A stretch of 64,000 nt of DNA. It comes from Providencia rustigianii DSM 4541. Lineage in GTDB: Bacteria > Pseudomonadota > Gammaproteobacteria > Enterobacterales > Enterobacteriaceae. Within the stretch, counting starts at the first letter, position 1. The number at the start of each line of letters is the position of its first letter. The translations under genes and the position numbers were made by a program. Of this stretch, positions 18,173 through 27,800 are shown piece by piece. The stretch is from assembly GCF_000156395.1 (NCBI RefSeq), contig NZ_GG703820.1, positions 124,813 through 188,812 of the forward strand, given 5' to 3'. The notes under the pieces are model-generated. The model was given only the letters and a program-made list of their open reading frames with translations. It searched no databases and had not been told where the DNA came from.

Positions 18173-20386
18173 TTAAACCTCCTCTTCTTTCTTAATAACA
18201 TGCCTAACTTGAGAGACCACGCGAACTTGCGGAGCTGACTGAACAACAGGCTTATCCGTCGCAATGGTTTCTCTTGGGATTTCCGTCTGCCCTAATGCTT
18301 TTAATACCGTTTGCTTTGGACCATCTAATAAAATTTTACCTTCATCCATAACAATAATACGGTCGACTAGGCTTAAAATTGGGAGCTTATGGGTAACCAC
18401 GATCAGTGTTTTATCTTGAGTCCACGCTTCCAGCGCTTTCAGTACCACTTTCTCTGTATCAATATCGATACCTGTCGTTGGCTCATCCAGTAAAACAACT
18501 TTTGGGTGATGTAAGGTTAGCTGAGCAAGAGCAACCATCTGTTTTTGCCCACCAGACAATCCTAAGCCATCTTCCCCTAATGGCATATCCAACCCCGCCG
18601 GATGCTGACGAATAATCTTGTCGAGATGAAAACGTTTTAATGCTTGAATTAAATCGTCATCGCTGGAGTAACCATCGAGACGTGCTAAATCTAAGTTTTC
18701 ACGCAAGGTACCGAAAAATAAACGTGGCTTTTGAGTTAACAGCGCAACTTTGCTTCTCAGAAAAATCGGATCAATTTGACGAATATCGAGATCATCTAAA
18801 CTGATATTTCCTTGCTGCTGTTCATACAGTCCGGTTAATAATTTCAACAGGGTACTTTTACCGCCACCGATTTTACCGAGGATCGCCACTTTCTCCCCCG
18901 CCTGAATCGTCAAATTAATGTTGTTCAGGGCTGGCTGACTATCTTTATTATATTGATAAGTGACGTTCGCCAATTTCAATGCCCCTTGCACAGCAGTTGG
19001 CGCAATATATTTCTTGTGATCTTCACGTTCGATTGGGCGACTAAAAATATTTCTGACACCAGCCAATGCCATGCGCGCAGATTGAAATCGCGTCGCTAAG
19101 CCCGCTATCTGCCCCAGTGGTGCTAATGCACGACCGGATAAGATCACACTGGCAATCAATGCCCCCATGGTGATACGTGAGTTCACATCAGCCGCATGGA
19201 TCAAGTAGGTTCCGACAAACACTAAACCTACCGTATTTAATTGCTGCATTGCAGCACTAAAATTCACCATAAAGTTGGTTAAGTTACGCACTTTAATTGA
19301 TGAGAATGCGGTTTTTTCCGTTAACATTTCCCAACGTTGTTGCGCCCAGTTAACCGCATTGTTCAGTTTTAATGTTTCAATGCCTTCAATTGCTTCCACC
19401 GCTAAACCTTGGCGTTGTGAAGTTTCTTTCATGGATGCGTTGATGCCTTGAGCTAGTGGCTTTTGGATCAAGATCCCCGCGATCACCACAATCGGAATGA
19501 TGGTCAATGGAACCAATGCTAGAGCACCACCAATCACACTGATCACACCAATGAATAATAAAATAAAGGGCAAGTCGACCAGAGCCAATAAGCTGGCACT
19601 GGTCATAAATTCACGAATAGATTCGAAGTCGCGTAAATTATTTGCATACGATCCGGATGAGGCTGGGCGCTTATCTAAACGGATCCCCATCACTCGGTGA
19701 AATAGCATTGCACTGATTACGATATCCGCTTTTTTTCCTGCGATATCCAGCAGGTAAGAGCGCAACATTTTGGCTAAAAATTCAAAACAGATCGCCAATA
19801 CCACGCCGATTGACAGCACCCATAGGGTTTCATAGGCTTGGTTTGGGATCACGCGGTCATAGACGTTCATGACATATAATGAGCTAATCAGCGCTAATAC
19901 GTTGATGACGAATGAGGCAATAATTACTTGGTAATAGTATTTTTTATATCGCCAAATAATCTTCCAAAAACCACTTTTTTCATATTTATCAATCTCAGAA
20001 CGAGTTTCTGATTTGATATTACGCTTGATAAACCAGCTATAACCTGAATAGTTTGCGATAAGTTCTTGCAGGCTTAGAGTTTGACGTAAACCCTCTTCCG
20101 TTAAAATTTCAAAACGGCGGCCCTGTTGACTCTCTTCAATTTTGCTAATCACCACCGATTCATTGTTATTCAGTAACAGCATAAAAGGGGCGGCAATGGT
20201 TGGGATTTTTTGCAGGTCGATTTCGATAATTTGATTATCAAACTGATGGGAATCCAGCACATTAACTAAAGAGGCATAATCGAGAGATTTACTCTCAGTT
20301 CGTTTGGTTTGTGATAATAAAATTTCAGGTGAAAGTGTATAACCCAAACGTTTGGTGACTAAAGATATATTATTAATAATATTCAT
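18173..20386 (-). CDS. Type I secretion ABC transporter/permease (LapB-like)
   Basis: A 737-residue exporter with three parts: an N-terminal C39-peptidase-like domain (about 1-130), a membrane domain with about six helices (150-430), and an ATPase domain. The peptidase-like domain shows no cysteine at the usual catalytic position, as expected for adhesin exporters that do not cleave a leader. The ATPase has Walker A GKIGGGKST, signature LSGGQKQ and Walker B VVLLDEPTTGID. It follows the TolC-like gene by 4 bp without a clear ribosome binding site, suggesting coupled translation. It should energise export of the adjacent adhesin. Confidence 0.94.
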   Translation of the reverse strand: MNIINNISLVTKRLGYTLSPEILLSQTKRTESKSLDYASLVNVLDSHQFDNQIIEIDLQKIPTIAAPFMLLLNNNESVVISKIEESQQGRRFEILTEEGLRQTLSLQELIANYSGYSWFIKRNIKSETRSEIDKYEKSGFWKIIWRYKKYYYQVIIASFVINVLALISSLYVMNVYDRVIPNQAYETLWVLSIGVVLAICFEFLAKMLRSYLLDIAGKKADIVISAMLFHRVMGIRLDKRPASSGSYANNLRDFESIREFMTSASLLALVDLPFILLFIGVISVIGGALALVPLTIIPIVVIAGILIQKPLAQGINASMKETSQRQGLAVEAIEGIETLKLNNAVNWAQQRWEMLTEKTAFSSIKVRNLTNFMVNFSAAMQQLNTVGLVFVGTYLIHAADVNSRITMGALIASVILSGRALAPLGQIAGLATRFQSARMALAGVRNIFSRPIEREDHKKYIAPTAVQGALKLANVTYQYNKDSQPALNNINLTIQAGEKVAILGKIGGGKSTLLKLLTGLYEQQQGNISLDDLDIRQIDPIFLRSKVALLTQKPRLFFGTLRENLDLARLDGYSSDDDLIQALKRFHLDKIIRQHPAGLDMPLGEDGLGLSGGQKQMVALAQLTLHHPKVVLLDEPTTGIDIDTEKVVLKALEAWTQDKTLIVVTHKLPILSLVDRIIVMDEGKILLDGPKQTVLKALGQTEIPRETIATDKPVVQSAPQVRVVSQVRHVIKKEEEV

Positions 20387-20390
20387 AATT

Positions 20391-21650
20391 TTATTTAGAT
20401 GCTAATTCTTGGTTCATCCACGCAGACATTTTTGCCTGCACGCTGAGATAATTGAGTGTTGCGTCTCTGAAGTCGTTTTGCAGGATCACCGCGCTGGTTT
20501 GTATATTGGCGAGCTCGTTATAAGCGTCTAGCAGGTCGATCAATGTACGATGGTTGATGGTGAACTGTTTTTCATAGTTACTGACCACGACTTTTTGTTC
20601 TGCAATATACTCTTTTGCGATACTGCCTTGCTTTTCGCTCTGCGCCATATTAATGGCGGCAGACTGACTCATCTCTTTGATTTCACGAAACGTTTTTTTA
20701 ATTCGCTCATTCGCCGCTGACAACGCATATTCTTTTTGTGCTTGGCTGTAGTAACTGGCTTGATCAAAAATATTCCACGAGACACGTAAAAAAACTTCGC
20801 TGTTATCTGGCGTTGCATTCACTTCCAAATTCAATGCGGGTTTTCTCATGGCGCTGGCAACTTTAACATCTGCATCAAGGCTATTAGCATCTGCGACCTG
20901 AGCTTTATAACTTGGATTATTTTCTAGGTTATCTTCTTGAAACTTTGCCAGAATCGCACCGCTGGTGGTTTCTCTAAATGGGTCGGCAAACTGATCTACA
21001 GTTAACTCTTTTTGAGTCAAAATAGACAATTGGCTTAGCGCTAAATAAAGGTTTCGTTCTGTTTCTGCACGGCTCATTTCAACTTTTAAGGTTCGCGCTT
21101 TAACTTGAGTTAATTCACTCATGCGACCTGGGTCATGCTGAACGATAGTGGTTAATTGCTTTAAAACCTGATGGTGACGAACCAGGTTTTCATCAATCAC
21201 ATCAAGAGTTTCTTTATGACGTAAAACCAACAAATAGAGTTGGCTAATACGAACGCTGATATCTTCCTGAGAAAGATAATATTGGTTTTCATAGTAACTT
21301 TGTTTGGATTGTTCACGGTCGACACCCGCTTCAATCCCGCCCCACGCATAGATATTCATGGTGGCTTTAGTGCCGAGATGGAATCCCGACTCCATAGAGT
21401 TACTTTCATATTTATGTTGCTGAGCCAGTGGCTGGGTTCCCATCAAACTCACAACAGGATAGTGCCCTGATTCTGCGGCTTTTACATTGCTTTGTGCTGC
21501 TTGATAATTGGCATAAGCCTCTTGGACTTCAGGGGCATTATCTAAGGAATCTTTTAATAAATTTTTTAATTCAACAACATCTGCAATGGCAGTGATCGAT
21601 AACATTTTAACGACTAAAGCCACTAAAATGCTGTTAATAATTAATTTCAT
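20391..21650 (-). CDS. TolC-family outer membrane protein of the type I secretion system (LapE-like)
   Basis: A 419-residue TolC-family protein with a cleavable signal (MKLIINSILVALVVKMLSITAIADV). The typical TolC repeat is present twice: APEVQEAYANYQAAQSNVKAAES near residues 38-60 and a related helical stretch NPSYKAQVADANSLDADVKVA further on, separated by long helices. It forms the outer membrane tunnel for the adhesin. It sits between the adhesin and the exporter genes, and an imperfect hairpin lies in the 84-bp gap before it. Confidence 0.92.
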   Translation of the reverse strand: MKLIINSILVALVVKMLSITAIADVVELKNLLKDSLDNAPEVQEAYANYQAAQSNVKAAESGHYPVVSLMGTQPLAQQHKYESNSMESGFHLGTKATMNIYAWGGIEAGVDREQSKQSYYENQYYLSQEDISVRISQLYLLVLRHKETLDVIDENLVRHHQVLKQLTTIVQHDPGRMSELTQVKARTLKVEMSRAETERNLYLALSQLSILTQKELTVDQFADPFRETTSGAILAKFQEDNLENNPSYKAQVADANSLDADVKVASAMRKPALNLEVNATPDNSEVFLRVSWNIFDQASYYSQAQKEYALSAANERIKKTFREIKEMSQSAAINMAQSEKQGSIAKEYIAEQKVVVSNYEKQFTINHRTLIDLLDAYNELANIQTSAVILQNDFRDATLNYLSVQAKMSAWMNQELASK

Positions 21651-21700
21651 AAAATGGACACAAAGTAAGAGAAACTGGTGTTGACGACATTGAAATAGGG

Positions 21701-21723
21701 AGGGCTACCTAATTGGTAACCCT
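21701..21723 (-). other. Intercistronic hairpin between adhesin and TolC-like gene
   Basis: Arms AGGGCTACC and GGTAACCCT pair with one C-A mismatch around TAATT, without a strong U-run. It could reduce read-through so that adhesin is made in excess over the exporter; this is inferred. Confidence 0.5.
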
Positions 21724-21734
21724 CTCTTAAGGTT

Positions 21735-24700
21735 TTAAATCATAGCGTGTTGGGTTTCTTGTAATGCATCTAATGATGAATTCATGAACCCTGTTGAGTG
21801 ACTGGATGTTGCATTGACATCGGTGTCTACTCCATGCAGCTCCATGGCACTTTCTGGCGAGAACAGTTTTAGCGCTGTCAGGTCAGTGTCATTTAAGCCA
21901 GTATTACCCGACTCTTTGAGCTTGCTGATGTCAACAGTGATGGTTGGCTTAGAGCTCGTGCCATCTTTGTCTGTCAGCGTTAACGTGAATTTTTCTTCCG
22001 TCATGCCAGTAGGACGAGTCGCCCCCGGACGATAAGTTAAATGACCGAAGTTTTTGTCACCTAAAGAAATGGATAGCAACCCACCGGCATCAGTTTTAAT
22101 TGCGACCTCACCCTCACCGAAATCAGCCCATTTACTCTTATCTGTACCATTAGAAGTAATTGTGCCCTTGTTGGCGTCATAGGTGTAAGTCACACCATCA
22201 ACATCAATGCTAATTGACGACTTACCATCAGCACCAAAGCTCAAGGTTGTTTTACCGTCGCTACCTTCTGCGAAGTTACTTTCAATGGTGTTTTCGTTAG
22301 GAACATATTTGCTCAAGATATTGCCTAAAGAGCTCATATCTTTCAGGACGATAACGTCGTTAGCGTCGTTGTTTTCACCTTTTTGACCATCAAAAGCGAT
22401 TGGCTTAATAAACTCTTCCCCTGTTTTACCATTGGAACTTTTGAGCATATCTTGACCAATACCAATCGCTACTGAACGAATACCCTTTTCCGTTAAGAAG
22501 GACTTCCAATTATCTTCACCAATATCCGAGGTAGGACTACCAGGAACATAACCTTCAGGGGATGTTGGATCTATACCTGCACCTGCCCCTTTTTGCTGGG
22601 TATAGTCTTGGTTACCAAAGTTCGGGATACCATCAGTAATCACAAATAATGTGTTATCTAACTTCCCATCAATATTTTTAGCATCAATAGGTTCCATGCC
22701 ACTACTGGATGTTTTTTGGAAAATACTAATCACCTGCTGCAATGCCGCATCATAGTTAGTATCTACACCGATAACACCCCAGTCTGGGCGTAGCGCTTCA
22801 TAACCACGTAATCCCTCAACAATTTTTCTTGCTTCAGCAATGGTGCACCAATAAGGCTGATCCATCGGATAGCCAACTTCAGCGCCAATCGCTGATGCTT
22901 TTTTAGCAAAACCATTGATACTAACGCGAACTTCTCCCGCATCAGCACTATTTAAACGTTCTTCATAACTGTTTAACAGGCTATCAATTGAGTCTAACGC
23001 AGCGTCATATCGTGTTTTCATTCCTGATGAATTGCTATTTTGAATACCACTGTCATCCTTACCCATACTACTGGATAGATCTAATGAAATTATCAGGTTA
23101 GCGTAGAATGTATTCTCCGATGGCGGCTCTACCGACAACTCAACATTCGCAGCTTCTGGCTTATCATCATGGACCACGATTTCAGTTTTCACTTCATCGT
23201 TGCCATTTTTCACACCAAATTCAATATTCAGTGATTCTTTGCCTACTGGATGGTCAACCAAACCTTTCAGAGTCACTTCATAGCCGACTTTTGTCTGACC
23301 ATTTTCAGTAGAGCTATTGGTTGTCAGCGTAATAACGTCTTTACCGCCCGCGTCTTTACCAACGAAACCATTGTCGGTACTTTCCCAAGTGATAGGTTTA
23401 CCACCGGATGTTAACTCCGTTGTTGGTTTCGTAATTTGAATGTCTTGCTCCGCAACTGGCTTATCATCAGGGTTGGCGAGAATGACAACACCATCCGCAA
23501 CGATAGCCGATGAGCCAGCAGTACCATCAGTTCTGAGACCTTTTTCAAAGACTTCTGTTGGAGTTGTCTGCGTTGGTGCGATATCAATCGTCACAGTTGC
23601 TATGTTTGAAACCTTACCGTCATTATCTTTCACGGTATAAGTAATCGTGTCTTGCCCTATTGCACCTGGTTTTGGCGTGTAAATCAGTTTGCCATCTGCA
23701 TCAAATGTCGCGGTACCTTTGCTACCATTTTTTTCGATATGCAGGGTTGATTTATCCAGCTCCCCATCTGGGTCTTTGTCATTGTTCAACACATCAATAA
23801 CTGTTGGAACACCTTGCTTAGTTTGACCATGATCATCACCAGCAACCGGTGGTTCATTGATTGCGATGGTCACCGTCGCTTTGTTGGACACGTTGCCATT
23901 TTTATCTTTAACCAGATACGTAATGATGTCTTGACCTGTTGCATCCGGATTTGCGGTGTACACCAGCTGACCATCGACAACTTTCACGGTACCTTTGGTT
24001 GGCTCACCCACCACTTCTAATGTCGTTGGGTCAATATCGCCATCGAGATCGGTATCATTCTTTAAAACATCGATCTCGACAGGTATCGCTTTGTTAGCTT
24101 TGGCTGAGTCTTTGTTTGCGATTGGCGCCGCGTCGATAACAATGGTCACGGTGGTTTCATTGGACACATTGCCGTTTTTGTCTTTCACGGTGTACGTGAT
24201 GGTGTCCGTGCCCACTTCGCCCGGCTTCGCGGTGTACACCAGCTTGCCGTTAACAAACTCTGCCGTGCCTTTGCCACCATTAGTGATGATCGTCAGTGTG
24301 CTCGGGTCGATATCGTCTTTGCCATCCAAGTCGGTGTCGTTCGCCAACACATCCAGCGTAACCGTTTCACCTTCTTTGATCGCCGCGCTATCTTTGTTTG
24401 CTACCGGCGCCGCGTCAATAACAATGGTCACGGTGGTTTCATTGGACACATTGCCGTTTTTGTCTTTCACGGTGTACGTGATGGTGTCCGTGCCCACTTC
24501 GCCCGGCTTCGCGGTGTACACCAACTTGCCGTTAACAAACTCTGCCGTGCCTTTGCCACCATTAGTGATGATCGTCAGTGTGCTCGGGTCGATATCGTCT
24601 TTGCCATCCAAGTCGGTGTCGTTCGCCAACACATCCAGCGTGACCGTTTCACCTTCTTTGATTGCCGCGCTATCTTTGTTTGCCACTGGCGGTGCATCAA

Positions 24701-26639
24701 TCACCACCGTCACGGTCGCAGTGTTTGACACGTTGCCATTTTTATCTTTGATTTGATACGTGATGGTATCCGTGCCGTGCTCACCTTTATTTGGGGTATA
24801 CGTCAACTTGCCATCTTCACCGATGGTCACTGTGCCTTTACTTCCCGGCTGGGTGATCAGCACACTGTTTTTATCCAGATCGCCGTCTGTGTCGGTATCG
24901 TTCGCCGTAATATCAATTTCTACTGGGGTATTGTGGCGTGTATCCGTTTTATCATTCGTCGCTACTGGCGCGGCATCGATTTTAACCGTGATCGTCGCTT
25001 CGTTAGAGATGTTGCCCGCTTTATCTTTGATTTGATACGTGATGGTATCAGTGCCGTGCTCACCCGGATTTGGGGTGTAAGTCAGCTTGCCATTTTCACC
25101 AATAGTCACTGTGCCTTTGGTGCCCGGATGGGTGATCACTACGCTGCTTTTATCTAAATCACCATCACGATCGGTGTCGTTGGCTGTGATATCGATTTCA
25201 ACCGGCGTACTGTGGCGAGTTTCCGCTTCATCTTTATTCGCTACTGGCGGCTCAGTGATATCAATGGTCACCGTCGCTTTGTTGGACACGTTGCCATTTT
25301 TATCTTTAACCAAATACGTAATGGTATCTTGGCCTGTTGCTTCTGGGTTCGCGGTGTACACCAGCTTGCCATCAACCACTTTTACAGTGCCTTTGGTTGG
25401 CTCACCCACCACTTCTAATGTCGTTGGGTCAATATCGCCATCGAGATCGGTATCATTGACTAAAACATCTAATTCAACTGGCGTTGCTTTGTTGGCTTTG
25501 GCTGAGTCGTCGTTTGCCACTGGCGGAGCATCGATGTTGATAGTGATAGTCGCATCTTCAGAGACGTTTCCATTTTTATCTGTCACGGTATAAGTGATGG
25601 TGTCTGTACCCACTTCACCTTTATTCGGCTGGTACACTAACTTGCCATTAACAAACCTCGCAAAACCTTTGCCACCATTGGTTCTAATCTCTAAAGAGCT
25701 ATGGTCAACATCGCCGTCTTTATCGGAGTAGTTGTTTTCCATATCAATGGTGACAGGCTTAGATTCTTTGGTTGCTGCAGTATCATCTTTTGCTTCTGGC
25801 GCCGCATCAATGTTGATAGTAATCGTTGCTACGTTAGATTCGTGACCCGCTTTATCTTTTACTACGTAAGTAACGGTATCAACACCGTATTCGCCTTTAT
25901 TAGGCGTATAAATGATCTTCCCATCTTTACCGATAGCCACAGTTCCTTTAGAACCCTCTTTGACAATACGGATAGAATTCGGGTTTAAGTCGCCATCAAC
26001 ATCACTGTCATTAGCCGTAACATGGATAGCTACTGGGGTATTATGTTTTGCATGTGCGGAATCATCACCAGCAATAGGCGCATGGTCAACAACTTTGGAA
26101 TGACCACCGCCTCCGCCTCCGCCGCTAATAGCGACAGCAGGAATACCAATAAGAGGAACCAGTGCTGCCAGCCACCATGGATTAAATGCCCAAATTGGAG
26201 GTAATGCATCACCGCCGATCGCTTGCCCAGCCGCTTGGCCATCCGCTAACTGGCTAATTGCATCTGCTTTTACAGCACTTTCAGGAACATAAGGGAAATA
26301 TTGACCATTTTCATACTGGCCAATAATGAGGTTAGAACTTCCATCTTGATAACCAATAGCACCGTTATCTGCGAAGTAGTTTTCAATAATTAAGTCTGGA
26401 TTCTCTACATCACCGCCTTCAAAAGCGATAACGAGGTTTTTATCAACACGTTTGACTGCAATGTTTTCTGGTGCAAACTGAGTTTCTTCATCAACTAATA
26501 AATAGTTTACATCTTTTTGTGCATTAATATGCAATGGCTGCTTTAATTTACCCGCACCGTTTTCCCCACCGGTAACAGAATATTGCTCAATAGTTTCTTT
26601 ACTATTATTAACTTTAATTGATATTTTTTTAGTAGACAT
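21735..26639 (-). CDS. Large BapA/Lap-type surface adhesin with Ig-like repeats and a vWA domain
   Basis: A 1634-residue secreted adhesin. Residues 1-125 resemble the BapA prefix domain (VKRVDKNLVIAFEGG, LIIENYF). A hydrophobic stretch (WAFNPWWLAALVPLIGIPA) and a seven-glycine run follow at about 150-180. Nine Ig-like/cadherin-type repeats of about 93 residues fill about 185-1025, each with a TDTITYxVKDKNGNVSN core. A linker precedes a von Willebrand A domain (about 1190-1400) with MIDAS residues in DLSSSM, TNYDAAL and ITDG. The C-terminal 230 residues should carry the export signal, yet I see no RTX nonapeptides. Start ATG 26639 is preferred to an ATG and a TTG just upstream. It heads the exporter operon and probably mediates biofilm or host adhesion. 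Confidence 0.92.
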   Translation of the reverse strand: MSTKKISIKVNNSKETIEQYSVTGGENGAGKLKQPLHINAQKDVNYLLVDEETQFAPENIAVKRVDKNLVIAFEGGDVENPDLIIENYFADNGAIGYQDGSSNLIIGQYENGQYFPYVPESAVKADAISQLADGQAAGQAIGGDALPPIWAFNPWWLAALVPLIGIPAVAISGGGGGGGHSKVVDHAPIAGDDSAHAKHNTPVAIHVTANDSDVDGDLNPNSIRIVKEGSKGTVAIGKDGKIIYTPNKGEYGVDTVTYVVKDKAGHESNVATITINIDAAPEAKDDTAATKESKPVTIDMENNYSDKDGDVDHSSLEIRTNGGKGFARFVNGKLVYQPNKGEVGTDTITYTVTDKNGNVSEDATITINIDAPPVANDDSAKANKATPVELDVLVNDTDLDGDIDPTTLEVVGEPTKGTVKVVDGKLVYTANPEATGQDTITYLVKDKNGNVSNKATVTIDITEPPVANKDEAETRHSTPVEIDITANDTDRDGDLDKSSVVITHPGTKGTVTIGENGKLTYTPNPGEHGTDTITYQIKDKAGNISNEATITVKIDAAPVATNDKTDTRHNTPVEIDITANDTDTDGDLDKNSVLITQPGSKGTVTIGEDGKLTYTPNKGEHGTDTITYQIKDKNGNVSNTATVTVVIDAPPVANKDSAAIKEGETVTLDVLANDTDLDGKDDIDPSTLTIITNGGKGTAEFVNGKLVYTAKPGEVGTDTITYTVKDKNGNVSNETTVTIVIDAAPVANKDSAAIKEGETVTLDVLANDTDLDGKDDIDPSTLTIITNGGKGTAEFVNGKLVYTAKPGEVGTDTITYTVKDKNGNVSNETTVTIVIDAAPIANKDSAKANKAIPVEIDVLKNDTDLDGDIDPTTLEVVGEPTKGTVKVVDGQLVYTANPDATGQDIITYLVKDKNGNVSNKATVTIAINEPPVAGDDHGQTKQGVPTVIDVLNNDKDPDGELDKSTLHIEKNGSKGTATFDADGKLIYTPKPGAIGQDTITYTVKDNDGKVSNIATVTIDIAPTQTTPTEVFEKGLRTDGTAGSSAIVADGVVILANPDDKPVAEQDIQITKPTTELTSGGKPITWESTDNGFVGKDAGGKDVITLTTNSSTENGQTKVGYEVTLKGLVDHPVGKESLNIEFGVKNGNDEVKTEIVVHDDKPEAANVELSVEPPSENTFYANLIISLDLSSSMGKDDSGIQNSNSSGMKTRYDAALDSIDSLLNSYEERLNSADAGEVRVSINGFAKKASAIGAEVGYPMDQPYWCTIAEARKIVEGLRGYEALRPDWGVIGVDTNYDAALQQVISIFQKTSSSGMEPIDAKNIDGKLDNTLFVITDGIPNFGNQDYTQQKGAGAGIDPTSPEGYVPGSPTSDIGEDNWKSFLTEKGIRSVAIGIGQDMLKSSNGKTGEEFIKPIAFDGQKGENNDANDVIVLKDMSSLGNILSKYVPNENTIESNFAEGSDGKTTLSFGADGKSSISIDVDGVTYTYDANKGTITSNGTDKSKWADFGEGEVAIKTDAGGLLSISLGDKNFGHLTYRPGATRPTGMTEEKFTLTLTDKDGTSSKPTITVDISKLKESGNTGLNDTDLTALKLFSPESAMELHGVDTDVNATSSHSTGFMNSSLDALQETQHAMI
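24119..24690 (-). repeat. Near-identical 282-bp tandem repeats inside the adhesin gene
   Basis: Two adjacent repeat-coding units with a period of exactly 282 bp (94 codons) differ at only a handful of bases and encode identical Ig-like domains (DSAAIKEGETVTLDVLANDT). Other units (for example those near 23870-24100 and 25250-25500) also share long stretches. Such sequence favours repeat-number change by recombination. Confidence 0.9.
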
Positions 26640-26703
26640 AGTTATCCATTGCCTCATATAAGACAATTATTTATTGAATTAAATTTAGTTTAAGGGTGTT
26701 TTT

Positions 26704-27213
26704 TTATTGGCACTCTGTGGACACATTTACACGAGGAAGCGTGTGAACCTGCGTACTTACTTTCCCTTTAAAATCATTAACTTCTTTTTCTGTCATTAGC
26801 TTTAGCGATACCTTACCATCGGTTTCAGTCACTAAGTATGAGTAAGATTTTCCAGCTTCGAGTATGTTATTATCTTCTTCATTTAATTTCGTATTATAAC
26901 GTTCTGTAACATCAGTTTTATGTGCAGTTAAATTGTTATTTCCTGAGCACACTTTAATTTGTTTAGATGCATTGGGTTCTAAAGAAGTTAGGTACTGTTT
27001 ATTCACAAATATATTAATTGTTTTACCTTCAACTTGATTATCTACTCTATAGAAAGAGATTTGAGACTTATTATTATCTATCTCATTACTCTCTTTAAGA
27101 ATGTTCTTATTCTTCCAAGATTCGTTATTATAACCATGCAGCCCTGTATTACGCATACAGCCAGTCAATGCTGCAATGCATAATAGCATTACAACGCCAT
27201 ATATCTTTTTCAT
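26704..27213 (-). CDS. Putative lipoprotein upstream of the adhesin
   Basis: A 169-residue protein starting at ATG 27213 (AGGA site 5-8 bp before it). It has a lipoprotein signal ending LTGC (MKKIYGVVMLLCIAALTGC). The mature part has the pattern ISFYRVDN..GKTINIFVNKQYLTSLEPNAS, with a later AGKSYSYLV stretch, resembling small DUF2846-like lipoproteins with a beta-sandwich fold. That family link is by eye only. It is on the same strand, 64 bp upstream of the adhesin start, so it may be co-transcribed and could assist secretion or surface retention of the adhesin. Function unknown. Confidence 0.7.
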   Translation of the reverse strand: MKKIYGVVMLLCIAALTGCMRNTGLHGYNNESWKNKNILKESNEIDNNKSQISFYRVDNQVEGKTINIFVNKQYLTSLEPNASKQIKVCSGNNNLTAHKTDVTERYNTKLNEEDNNILEAGKSYSYLVTETDGKVSLKLMTEKEVNDFKGKVSTQVHTLPRVNVSTECQ

Positions 27214-27777
27214 AATATTCCTATCAATGCTAATGGTGTTTAAATTATGTAGATTACACTTCCCCAACTATGTATTTCGGGGAATAATATTGAAATAAAA
27301 ACGAATAAAACTAAAGCCGAATTTCAATGAAAATTCAGCGTAAAAATAGAAAGTTTATTATTATTTTATGCCTTAATTCTATCCACTCAGTGTAGATAAA
27401 AATTATTTATTACATGGTGAAAACTTCATCATTATATCTTTCAAACTTGATATGCGTCAATTTTACGCCTCTAAAAATACCAATGGCTAGAATTGCTATC
27501 AATTTTAGTCGTTATTCTATCAATTAAAATTCAACCGATTGTTTTTAAAGAAAAAATAAACATGTTAAGAAAATGAATATTTTTCTAACCCATATGGTGT
27601 ATATGTATAAAAACCATAAAAAAACATAAAATAAACATAAAATACTATAAATATATATATTGTTAGATTATTAATCCATCGGAAATCCTTACTCACTTTA
27701 TGGATAACAACTATTGTTAATAATAAGTAACAATTGAATTGATGTATCTAAATCCGATTTTATAATTAATTACCTCA

Positions 27778-27800
27778 ATATACTCGCGGTACGAGTATAT
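27778..27800. promoter_or_regulatory. Operator-like palindrome in the large intergenic region
   Basis: Perfect 9-bp arms ATATACTCG and CGAGTATAT around CGGTA, about 570 bp upstream of the lipoprotein start. The symmetry suggests a binding site for a dimeric regulator; no regulator is identified and no U-run follows it. Confidence 0.35.

Noticed and set aside
23995-25593. Long open frames on the plus strand opposite the adhesin repeats (up to about 250 codons)
   Set aside because: They mirror the repeated minus-strand coding sequence, are low in complexity (Ser/Val/Leu-rich), and lack independent ribosome binding sites; they are shadows of the adhesin gene.
24119-25600. CRISPR-like regular repeats
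   Set aside because: The period is 280 bp, units are coding and there are no short spacers; these are Ig-like protein repeats.
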